This document shows positions 1-5,348 of a stretch of 8,070 bases of DNA, one piece after another; within the stretch, counting starts at the first letter, position 1, and every line of letters begins with the position of its first letter. Source of the DNA: Chitinophagaceae bacterium (GTDB lineage Bacteria > Bacteroidota > Bacteroidia > Chitinophagales > Chitinophagaceae); NCBI GenBank assembly GCA_947483345.1, contig CANKNL010000135.1:1-8070 (forward strand). Reading direction: 5' to 3'. Made by a program: the position numbers and the translations under genes. Below the pieces are notes generated by a model. It did no database searches, was not told where the DNA came from, and saw only the letters and a list, made by a program, of their open reading frames with translations.

Positions 1-38
1 TGTAAGCTCCCCCAAAAATAGTACGTTTTAAAAGTAGA
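1..38 (+). repeat. Left terminal inverted repeat (IRL) of the IS3-family element
   Basis: The first 12 bases, TGTAAGCTCCCC, match the reverse complement of the right end exactly. A 6-base spacer (5 bases in the right end) is followed by shared TAGTAC, a diverged 5-base stretch, and shared AAAAGTAGA. The repeat is therefore about 38 bp and imperfect, with one length difference. It begins with the 5'-TG expected of IS3 termini and coincides with base 1 of the window. Confidence 0.93.
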
Positions 39-68
39 CACATTTTGTAACTTTAAAAAACGTAAAAG

Positions 69-335
69 ATGAAAAGAAGCACATTCAGTCCTGCCCAGAT
101 TGCAGGCATCCTCAAAGAGTTTGACAATGGCAAAACCGCCGAAGAAATTACCCGGGAGCATGGGGTAAGTAAAGCATCGTTGTACAAGTGGCGGCAACGC
201 TATGGTGGAATGGAAGCCACTGAGTTGAAACGAATAAAAGAACTGGAAGAAGAAAATGCCCGGTTAAAACGGATGTACGCCAACCTGGCTATGGAGCTTG
301 ACACAGCTAAATGGATTATTGAAAAAAAGCTTTAA
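69..335 (+). CDS. IS3-family OrfA (transposase DNA-binding subunit)
   Basis: An 88-residue protein of the length usual for IS3 OrfA. Residues about 5-45 form the helix-turn-helix (FSPAQIAGIL, then the recognition part VSKASLYKWRQRYGG), which binds the IS terminal repeats. Residues about 52-80 are a charged leucine-zipper-like coiled coil (ELKRIKELEEENARLKRMYA) used for oligomerisation. The frame ends in EKKL-stop, and its last lysine codons lie in the A_AAA_AAG slippery site. Normal termination yields OrfA alone, while a -1 shift yields the OrfAB transposase. In other IS3 elements free OrfA lowers transposition, which is family knowledge and untested here. The ATG at 69 sits just inside the left repeat and has no clear Shine-Dalgarno, as is common in Bacteroidetes. 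Confidence 0.93.
   Translation: MKRSTFSPAQIAGILKEFDNGKTAEEITREHGVSKASLYKWRQRYGGMEATELKRIKELEEENARLKRMYANLAMELDTAKWIIEKKL
323..329 (+). promoter_or_regulatory. Programmed -1 ribosomal frameshift site A_AAA_AAG (orfA to orfB)
   Basis: In the orfA frame the codons read GAA-AAA-AAG-CTT-TAA, so the heptamer A_AAA_AAG is correctly phased for -1 slippage six codon positions or fewer before the orfA stop. The orfB frame is closed by TGA at 320-322 and opens exactly here. After the shift it reads on from GCT at 329 without a stop to 1234. The resulting OrfAB fusion would have 388 residues (87 from orfA plus 301). A_AAA_AAG is a well-known slippery sequence in IS3 elements. I did not identify a definite stimulatory structure downstream. 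Confidence 0.85.
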
Positions 336-367
336 AGCCTTGCGATAAAAGATCCATTGTACAAGCA

Positions 368-1234
368 GTGCGTTTAGAACGGCCAAAAGACATCAGCAAG
401 GCGTGTCGATTAATAAAACTAAGCAGGAGCAGCCTGCAGTATCAATCCATTAAAAACGATGGTTACATAATTCAGCAACTGGAAGAACTTGCTAAACAAA
501 ACCCTGTGGAAGGTTTTTGGAAGTGTTATGGCCGCATTAGAAATAGTGGCATCATTGTTAATCATAAAAAATTACACAGAGTTTATAAACAGATGGGATT
601 GCCACTGCGCCGTAAAATAAAGAAACGATTGCCAGCAAGAGTAAAAGAAGCATTGGCTATACCTGACTGTTTTACTCAAACCTGGAGTATAGATTTTATG
701 AGTGATGCACTTAGCAACGGCACTAAGTTTAGATCATTTAATGTAATAGACGATTATAACCGTGAGGTATTATTTATTGAAACAGATTATTCATTAAAAA
801 GCAGCCGGGTAATCTGGGTACTTAAACATTTAATTAACCGCTATGGCAAGCCGCAAAAAATACGGATGGATAACGGCCCTGAGTTTGTAGCAAAACTAGC
901 GCAGTCATGGAGCATAGCCAATGAGATTGAGTTTAAATACATACAGCCAGGCAAACCTACTCAAAACGCCTACATAGAACGATTTAATAAATCATACAGG
1001 GGAGGCATTTTAGATGCCTATCTGTTTGATAATATTGATGAAGTGAGAGAGGTTACACAAATATGGGTGGATGATTATAATTGCCTAAGGCCGCATGATG
1101 CACTGGGAGGGTTATCTCCAAAAATGTATAGAGAAAAGTATGCACAAAAAACCATTCCTGCTGTTGGGCTCCGTTACGCTTCGGCTACGCCTCCGCTCCA
1201 CTACGCCCAACAGCAGGAACTACAAAATACCTAG
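368..1234 (+). CDS. IS3-family OrfB, DDE transposase catalytic part (IS407-like)
   Basis: This is the catalytic half of the transposase, an RNase H-fold integrase core (rve family) that cuts and joins the IS ends. Numbering from the GTG at 368, the catalytic triad is D109 (in SIDFMSDAL), D168 (in RMDNGPEF) and E204 (in NAYIERFN). The 35 residues between the last two are the normal DD(35)E spacing. A HTH_21-type region lies upstream at about residues 30-90. There is no ATG in this frame before the core. The frame opens at the frameshift site at 323, so expression is probably as an OrfAB fusion starting at 69, and the GTG at 368 is only the first conventional start codon. The last 28 or so residues, after SPKMYREKYAQ, are encoded by a GC-rich hairpin and look unlike the rest of the domain. 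Confidence 0.93.
   Translation: MRLERPKDISKACRLIKLSRSSLQYQSIKNDGYIIQQLEELAKQNPVEGFWKCYGRIRNSGIIVNHKKLHRVYKQMGLPLRRKIKKRLPARVKEALAIPDCFTQTWSIDFMSDALSNGTKFRSFNVIDDYNREVLFIETDYSLKSSRVIWVLKHLINRYGKPQKIRMDNGPEFVAKLAQSWSIANEIEFKYIQPGKPTQNAYIERFNKSYRGGILDAYLFDNIDEVREVTQIWVDDYNCLRPHDALGGLSPKMYREKYAQKTIPAVGLRYASATPPLHYAQQQELQNT
1155..1219. repeat. GC-rich inverted repeat (hairpin) inside the 3' end of orfB
   Basis: The arms 1155-1169 (TTCCTGCTGTTGGGC) and 1205-1219 are perfect 15-bp reverse complements separated by 35 bp. The loop is GC-rich and repetitive: TACGC occurs at 1175, 1186 and 1202, and CTCCG at 1169 and 1191. It contrasts with the AT-rich IS around it. It is read in frame as the C-terminal tail of OrfB (GLRYASATPPLHYA and flanks), after the conserved transposase domain has ended. 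It resembles the dispersed palindromic repeats found in many genomes. It could instead be a terminator or a barrier to read-through, but no U-tract follows it on the plus strand, so a classic intrinsic terminator is unlikely. Confidence 0.8.
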
Positions 1235-1250
1235 ATAATGAAACTATTTT

Positions 1251-1287
1251 TCTACTTTTGAAGTGTACTAAAAAAGGGGAGCTTACA
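1251..1287 (-). repeat. Right terminal inverted repeat (IRR) of the IS3-family element
   Basis: Read on the minus strand this end is TGTAAGCTCCCC, then TTTTT, then TAGTAC, a diverged 5-base stretch and AAAAGTAGA, mirroring the left end. The terminal TGTAA supplies the in-frame TAA that ends the interrupted FkbM gene next to it. Confidence 0.93.
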
Positions 1288-1807
1288 CTTCTACATCAAT
1301 AGAAACCAGGTTTGGATGAGGTAAAAAGTACTTTGACATGATATCATTGACAGCAATCAGCGGGGTTTTTACCACTTTTTCAACTTTAAACTTCCCCAGG
1401 CTTTCACTCCCGGTATGCTCCCAAAAATCGGCATCGGCTTTTGAAAAGGTATTTAGACCATGTGCTTTTTCGGTAAACATATAAAAATCAGCCTCCCGAT
1501 TGTCATCAAAAGCCACCCCTGCGTTAATACACATATCCCTTTTCCTTTCTGCTACAATTTTTTTAAACATAACCGGATTAGGTTCCATACAAACGCCTTT
1601 ACTTCCCCGCTTATACAACCTGTAGGTATTACTCAGTGATACGGGATCATTAGCGCCAATATCAAGATAGGATGGATTACTGATACCCAAACGTGAAAAT
1701 AAATCGCAAATGATTATATCTTCCCCGCTTTGTGCATAGCTCGACCTGATATGAGGGAAAAAAGAATTGATCAACAGTTTTTTAAGTGTACTAACCACAG
1801 GCGACAT
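1283..1807 (-). pseudogene. FkbM-family methyltransferase, 3' end cut off by the IS element
   Basis: The surviving 174 codons match the N-terminal two-thirds of FkbM-type SAM-dependent methyltransferases, which O-methylate sugars in glycan and antibiotic pathways. Visible motifs are YAQSGEDIIICDLF (24-37), the SAM-binding loop YLDIGANDP (47-55), SNTYRLY (59-65) and the ribose-binding acidic residue in CMEPNP (73-78). The protein ends at VSIDVE, where the family continues SIDVEG-(A/Y)-(E/D). Only bases 1288-1807 are native; the final codons GTG-TAA are formed from one native G plus the IS terminus. The lost part should lie just left of the window. Without the C-terminal motif and its final strands the protein is probably inactive. 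The ATG at 1807 follows a TACCTTTG promoter box on the minus strand by about 28 bp, so transcription may continue. Confidence 0.88.
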
Positions 1808-1834
1808 TGTAAATTATTTATTTAATAGAATTTA

Positions 1835-1842
1835 CAAAGGTA
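1835..1842 (-). promoter_or_regulatory. Bacteroidetes -7 box (TACCTTTG) for the interrupted FkbM gene
   Basis: On the minus strand this is TACCTTTG, a perfect match to TAnnTTTG, the -7 element recognised by the Bacteroidetes primary sigma factor. A start site about 7 bp downstream would give a leader of roughly 20 nt before the ATG at 1807. No convincing TTTG -33 element is visible at the expected distance. Confidence 0.5.
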
Positions 1843-1893
1843 CGGAAAGATGGCTTTTTTTTTGATGGCTGTTACTGCTTGACTTGTTTATTA

Positions 1894-1901
1894 TAACTTC
1901 G
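1894..1901 (+). promoter_or_regulatory. Possible -7 box (TAACTTCG) for the second FkbM gene
   Basis: TAACTTCG differs from TAnnTTTG at one position and lies about 26 bp before the ATG at 1928. The upstream TTGACTTG (1879-1886) is too close to be a properly spaced partner. The 120-bp divergent gap holds nothing else that I can support. Confidence 0.3.
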
Positions 1902-1927
1902 CCGAAACGAAACATAAATTTATTTTA

Positions 1928-2827
1928 ATGAAAGGAATCATCAGGTCTTTTTTCAACCGCTTCGGTTACGATATTGTAAAAACAGAGAACTGGCATCTGT
2001 TAAGAAAAGAATTGAAGAATCAGGTAAAAGTGGGAAACTACGAGATATCCATGCCCGGAGATAATACACTACAAAATACCTATCATCTTTATCCCGACTT
2101 TAACGGACACCTGGGAAGGCTGGCTGCCGTCATTGCAAAAAAATACCCGGATATGACTGTCGTGGACATTGGTGCCAATGTTGGCGATACAATTGCTATC
2201 ATTAAAACCCTGATTGATGTTCCCGTTATCGGTATTGAAGGAGATGATATTTCTTATCAATACCTGGAAAAAAATGCTACACAATTTTCTAAAGTAACAA
2301 CCATTAAAACTTTTTTAGGTGATAAAAAGCACGACCAAAAAGTAAAGTTTGAAAGTAAAGGTTCAAATACAACCATCATTCCTTCTGATACCGGGGATAC
2401 AACGATTTCATTTAAACCATTAGATGAAGTGCTGGCTGATGAGCCATATCATTCAGCTAATATTAAACTGATAAAATTGGATATTGAAGGATTTGATACC
2501 ATTGTACTGCGTGGCGCCGGCGAAGTAATCGCTAAAAATCAACCCGTTTTGTTTTTTGAGTACAACCGCGATGTGATGGAACATATTGGTGAAGATGGAT
2601 TATCTACCCTGCTGTCATTCGGGAGGTTCGGATATAATAAAATCGCCTTTTTTGATTATATGGGCAGGTTATTGTTGGTTACAACCATGCAGAATACGGA
2701 CGAGATCACTTATTTACATCAATATGCCATAGGTAAGAACAACCTGTTAGGCTATTATGATATTTGCCTTTTTCATCAACAGGATGACGCAGTTGCAACC
2801 GATTTTTTGAAGGGAGAAGAAAATTAA
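1928..2827 (+). CDS. FkbM-family SAM-dependent methyltransferase
   Basis: A 299-residue cytoplasmic methyltransferase of full FkbM length. Motif I, VVDIGANVGDT, is at 78-88 and GIEGD at 102-106 carries the acidic residue expected to bind the SAM ribose. The family signature KLDIEGFD is at 183-190, followed by VLRGAGEVI, and FFEYN at 209-213 is the later conserved strand. Members usually transfer a methyl group to a hydroxyl of a sugar or polyketide; here a glycan substrate is inferred only from the neighbouring sugar genes. It is divergently placed from the broken FkbM gene at 1807 but does not look like a close duplicate: the spacing around motif I and the N-termini differ. The ATG at 1928 is preceded by AT-rich DNA with no Shine-Dalgarno. 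Its end is convergent with the next gene, 34 bp apart, and no obvious terminator hairpin lies between them. Confidence 0.88.
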   Translation: MKGIIRSFFNRFGYDIVKTENWHLLRKELKNQVKVGNYEISMPGDNTLQNTYHLYPDFNGHLGRLAAVIAKKYPDMTVVDIGANVGDTIAIIKTLIDVPVIGIEGDDISYQYLEKNATQFSKVTTIKTFLGDKKHDQKVKFESKGSNTTIIPSDTGDTTISFKPLDEVLADEPYHSANIKLIKLDIEGFDTIVLRGAGEVIAKNQPVLFFEYNRDVMEHIGEDGLSTLLSFGRFGYNKIAFFDYMGRLLLVTTMQNTDEITYLHQYAIGKNNLLGYYDICLFHQQDDAVATDFLKGEEN

Positions 2828-2861
2828 ATTTAACAAGTACTGCAAGCAATTATTAATCAAT

Positions 2862-3590
2862 TTAACTGGCTGCCACTTTTAACTCAAAGGAATATATCCT
2901 TGGACTAGGTTTGTGAAATGAGGTCTGCAGAATTTTATTCCACATATCTTCCCTGAACTTATGAAATTTTATCAGCTGCCTGATAATTACTCTTTTAATT
3001 GTACTTAAATGTACCGTACCCTCCGGGTCAACAAATTCAATATTGGTAAAGCCGGCAGCCCTGAGCGCATAAATGCAGGAACCCGCTGTAAACATGATCG
3101 TATGCGTAAAATCTTCATAACGCCAATAGGTACCCGTATAAGATTGGGCATTGGGTACCATTAAAAGAAAAACGCCGTTTTCGTTTAACAGGTACTGCCT
3201 GATGTGCATCAATGTATCAATGATCAAAGCCTTATCAATGTGTTCAAGCACATGACTCATCACAATCCTGTCAAATTTTTTGCTTGATCCCTTTGCATAA
3301 TGTCTAATGTCATCGATCATAGCAACATCCAGACCATTATTCCGGCAGCTTTCAATCGACTCTTCATTGATATCGATTCCGTGCAGGTTTTTAAACCCTC
3401 TCGTTTTCAGGCTGCCCAAAAACTGGCCTAATCCACATCCTATATCCAGAACCTGTAAGTCCTTGTCGCTCTCCTGGAAATACGCAGATAAGTACTTTGG
3501 AAATTGATAACCAGCGTACATCCCTTCCGCTACATTTCTGTTTGAAAAGTAGGAGGCCTTTTTTATTTCTTCATCAATTGATTTGTTCAT
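2862..3590 (-). CDS. Class I SAM-dependent methyltransferase (Methyltransf_23-like)
   Basis: A 242-residue Rossmann-fold methyltransferase. Motif I, VLDIGCGLGQF, is at 47-57 and the acidic end of strand 2 (HGIDINEES) at 70-78. MIDDI (91-95) should contact the adenine, and MSHVLEHI (111-118) is the usual post-II motif. Further on, MVPNAQS at 144-150 and a WRYEDFTH stretch at 156-163 are typical of the Methyltransf_23/Methyltransf_11 groups found in polysaccharide loci. The acceptor is not evident; a sugar or a glycan end group is inferred from context. It follows the GT9-like gene on the same strand after 81 bp and has its own TAACTTTG box in that gap, so it may be transcribed both with that gene and alone. 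The ATG at 3590 gives a normal N-terminus. Confidence 0.88.
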   Translation of the reverse strand: MNKSIDEEIKKASYFSNRNVAEGMYAGYQFPKYLSAYFQESDKDLQVLDIGCGLGQFLGSLKTRGFKNLHGIDINEESIESCRNNGLDVAMIDDIRHYAKGSSKKFDRIVMSHVLEHIDKALIIDTLMHIRQYLLNENGVFLLMVPNAQSYTGTYWRYEDFTHTIMFTAGSCIYALRAAGFTNIEFVDPEGTVHLSTIKRVIIRQLIKFHKFREDMWNKILQTSFHKPSPRIYSFELKVAAS

Positions 3591-3623
3591 ACAGGGACAA
3601 AATATTATTAAAAATGTTTTTTA

Positions 3624-3631
3624 CAAAGTTA
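3624..3631 (-). promoter_or_regulatory. Bacteroidetes -7 box (TAACTTTG) for the class I methyltransferase
   Basis: The minus strand reads TAACTTTG, a perfect TAnnTTTG. Transcription from about 7 bp downstream would give a leader near 27 nt before the ATG at 3590. It lies in the 81-bp gap after the GT9-like gene, suggesting an internal promoter. No TTTG -33 element is evident upstream. Confidence 0.5.
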
Positions 3632-3671
3632 TCCGATTCCGTCTTTTTAATACATAAAAAGAATATGCCGG

Positions 3672-4547
3672 TTATTGGTTATTCAGCAAAGCAACAATTT
3701 TTTCAAACTGCGGCTGGTAGCAGAAATCATAGGCATCCTTTCCCTCGGGAATTACATTCGGGCATTCAAAATAAACTTCCAGTACCCGTGTAACCTTTAA
3801 GGCTTCGGCAACAGCAAATGGAAAAGATTGGTTGCCAATAAAAAATTTACATCCTGCAATTACGGCAGCCAACTCCAGGAAATTATTAACCGGCTTATAT
3901 TTTAAATCGGGTATTTCCTTTTTCAGGTCTTCAAACTCTTCTTTTAATCCTACATGTGTGATATTGGTAAAGTCCTTTAAAAAGGCATAGGAAATTCCCG
4001 GGGCACGATAACGGAAACTTCTTGCCACAACGATCTCATTTTTAAATTCGGCATGGGGTTCTACCTGTAGCCAGGGCCTGCCCAAATCTGATGTTATGCC
4101 AAAGGTTTGAAAATACCAGCGGCAAATATGCCCTTTATTATAATCAAAGGGATATTTTCTAAAATAATCCAGGTCAAAATCAATACGCTGATCAGTCAAT
4201 ATATCGCAAACAGTAAAATTTGGCTGTGTTAAAAGTAAGGGAGCCAGCAACTCAACACTTTTCTCTGTCAGAATCTTATCTTTATTTTGGTGATTCATCC
4301 CTTTTTTATACAGTGATTTCTGATTGATCTGCAAATGAAGATGGATCTTTCTTCCCTGCGCAAGCGCCTGCATGGCTGGAATAGCATAAATGATATCGCC
4401 AATAAGCCCGAAATGTTTAAAATGCACAGTCTCCACTTCAAGAACCGGAGAAAGTTCAGGAGTTGAAACCTTTTTAAGCGACCGTATGTATATCTGCTTA
4501 ATCGCTGATGTAAAAACGGCTGCATATACCCGTTGAAAAATATTCAT
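3672..4547 (-). CDS. GT9/heptosyltransferase-like GT-B glycosyltransferase
   Basis: A 291-residue protein with both ends of a GT9-type (ADP-heptose:LPS heptosyltransferase-like) GT-B fold. The N-terminal nucleating loop FKHFGLIGDIIYAIPAMQAL is at 43-62 (compare the family's R-x-GxxGD-x-x-x-x-x-P). The C-terminal donor-site region CKFFIGNQSFPFAVAEAL is at 233-250, where classic members have GNDSGPMH. That replacement, and a length somewhat below the usual 320-350 residues, make it a divergent member, so the donor need not be a heptose. No signal peptide is clear; residues 8-14 are mildly hydrophobic and the protein probably sits at the cytoplasmic face of the inner membrane. A good promoter lies upstream at 4585-4614, and the next gene on the strand is the class I methyltransferase. 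Role inferred: adding a sugar to a surface glycan. Confidence 0.72.
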   Translation of the reverse strand: MNIFQRVYAAVFTSAIKQIYIRSLKKVSTPELSPVLEVETVHFKHFGLIGDIIYAIPAMQALAQGRKIHLHLQINQKSLYKKGMNHQNKDKILTEKSVELLAPLLLTQPNFTVCDILTDQRIDFDLDYFRKYPFDYNKGHICRWYFQTFGITSDLGRPWLQVEPHAEFKNEIVVARSFRYRAPGISYAFLKDFTNITHVGLKEEFEDLKKEIPDLKYKPVNNFLELAAVIAGCKFFIGNQSFPFAVAEALKVTRVLEVYFECPNVIPEGKDAYDFCYQPQFEKIVALLNNQ

Positions 4548-4584
4548 TTATAAAATTTGCATTATCAATTAGATTTCCTGCTGT

Positions 4585-4614
4585 CAAAAATAAAAGAATT
4601 TACATTAGCCAAAA
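4585..4614 (-). promoter_or_regulatory. Bacteroidetes promoter (TTTTG - 17 bp - TATTTTTG) for the GT9-like gene
   Basis: On the minus strand TATTTTTG (4585-4592) is a perfect TAnnTTTG, and TTTTG (4610-4614) lies 17 bp upstream, close to the usual -33/-7 spacing. The implied leader is about 30 nt before the ATG at 4547. This is the best two-part promoter match in the window. Confidence 0.5.
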
Positions 4615-4671
4615 CAGACTTATTTGCCAATACCCAAAAACAGCGGTACAGGATGCCTGCTGCATTTAAAC

Positions 4672-4688
4672 TAAATTTGGTTACTTTG
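4672..4688 (+). promoter_or_regulatory. Possible promoter region for the acetyltransferase-epimerase-GT2 operon
   Basis: TAAATTTG at 4672-4679 is a perfect TAnnTTTG, and TTACTTTG at 4681-4688 is a second, one-mismatch copy. Either would place a leader of roughly 55-65 nt before the ATG at 4744. No TTTG -33 element is visible at the right distance, so the choice between them is open. The rest of the 196-bp divergent gap 4548-4743 shows only the promoter on the other strand. Confidence 0.4.
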
Positions 4689-4743
4689 CCCACAAAATCT
4701 GATTGTAAAAACAAACTTAACCAACGAAAAATTATTTAGTTAA

Positions 4744-5337
4744 ATGCTCAGGAAGATACAAATACTGACTTATTACCTCTTTAAATACCCGTTTTACAAG
4801 GTATCATTAGGTAAGATTGGCCGATCCTCCAGGCTCATCAAGACTACTATTGACGGACATTCCAGGATCTTCATCGGTTCCAAAGTGTATATCAACGATA
4901 AAGGCTGGCTGGCTTGTGAACCCCTGACCGGCGAAGCCAATCCCAAACTGATCATCAATGATGGAACCTATATTGGCCGCTTCTGCCATATTTATGCCAC
5001 ATCAAAAATTGAGATCGGTAAAAAAGTATTGATAGCCGATAAGGTTTATATTAGCGATAACCTGCATAGCTATGACAATATAGATCTGCCGGTAATTGAT
5101 CAACCCATTAAACAAACAAACCAGGTCTTTATTGGCGATGGTGCCTGGCTAGGCGAAAATGTTTGTGTAATTGGAGCCAGTGTGGGTAAGCATAGCGTGA
5201 TAGGTGCCAACGCCGTTGTAACTAAAGACATCCCTGATCTTTGTGTGGCCATCGGATCACCGGCAATCATCATCAAGCGTTACAACACAGAAACAAAGCA
5301 ATGGCAAAAAACGGATAAGGACGGACAATTTATTTGA
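4744..5337 (+). CDS. Hexapeptide-repeat (left-handed beta-helix) acyltransferase
   Basis: A 197-residue member of the LbH acyltransferases (maltose/galactoside O-acetyltransferase and WcaF-like group), which move an acetyl group from acetyl-CoA to a sugar hydroxyl. Imperfect hexapeptide turns ([LIV]-G-x4) run from about 40 to 172: IFIGSK, LIINDG, YIGRFC, IEIGKK, VFIGDG, WLGENV, VIGASV, VIGANA and AIGSPA. The likely catalytic histidine is H108 in SDNLHSYDN. The end VTKDIP...GSPAIIIKRY is the standard CoA-site tail of the family. A TAA directly before the ATG at 4744 fixes the start. It is the first gene of a tight plus-strand set, with 11 bp to the epimerase. Role inferred: O-acetylation of a nucleotide sugar or of the glycan built by this locus. 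Probably a cytoplasmic trimer by family resemblance. Confidence 0.85.
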   Translation: MLRKIQILTYYLFKYPFYKVSLGKIGRSSRLIKTTIDGHSRIFIGSKVYINDKGWLACEPLTGEANPKLIINDGTYIGRFCHIYATSKIEIGKKVLIADKVYISDNLHSYDNIDLPVIDQPIKQTNQVFIGDGAWLGENVCVIGASVGKHSVIGANAVVTKDIPDLCVAIGSPAIIIKRYNTETKQWQKTDKDGQFI

Positions 5338-5348
5338 AGTAATAAACA

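Larger units (their letters stand above)
1..1287 (+). mobile_element. Complete IS3-family insertion sequence (IS407-like), 1287 bp
   Basis: Seen: the outer ends are near-identical inverted repeats beginning 5'-TGTAAGCTCCCC and closing in TTACA. Between them lie an 88-codon orfA, an orfB with a DDE integrase core, and an A_AAA_AAG slippery site at their junction. Neither frame has an internal stop, so the copy looks structurally intact and may be mobile. Family knowledge: this layout defines IS3 elements, whose OrfAB fusion is the transposase and which move by copy-out/paste-in through a circular intermediate. The OrfB motifs (SIDFMSDAL, then FRSFNVIDDYNRE) are most like the IS407 group, which usually makes a 4-bp target duplication. 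The left flank is outside the window, so the duplication cannot be read; the right flank is CTTC. The element interrupts a minus-strand FkbM methyltransferase gene, and its transposase is transcribed toward the surviving fragment. Confidence 0.95.

Noticed and set aside
1155..1219. The hairpin as an intrinsic terminator of the transposase gene
   Set aside because: No run of T follows the right arm on the plus strand, and the structure lies inside the coding frame before the stop, so I list it only as a repeat.
1879..1897. TTGACT and TATAAC as a sigma-70 promoter for the second FkbM gene
   Set aside because: The two elements are only about 7 bp apart, far too close for a -35/-10 pair.
2828..2861. 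A bidirectional terminator between the convergent FkbM and class I methyltransferase genes
   Set aside because: The 34-bp gap is AT-rich but I could not find a stable inverted repeat in it.
3307..3793. Plus-strand open frames opposite the class I methyltransferase and the gap after it
   Set aside because: The minus-strand methyltransferase and GT9-like frames carry clear motifs across these bases, whereas the plus-strand translations do not.
4295..4525. A 76-codon minus-strand frame
   Set aside because: It is an out-of-frame reading of the GT9-like gene on the same strand, rich in Arg and Cys, with no domain; a shadow.
4557..4739. A 60-codon open frame on the plus strand in the gap before the acetyltransferase
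   Set aside because: It lies entirely in the divergent promoter region, overlaps both promoter boxes, has low-complexity composition and matches no family I recognise. It is most likely chance.
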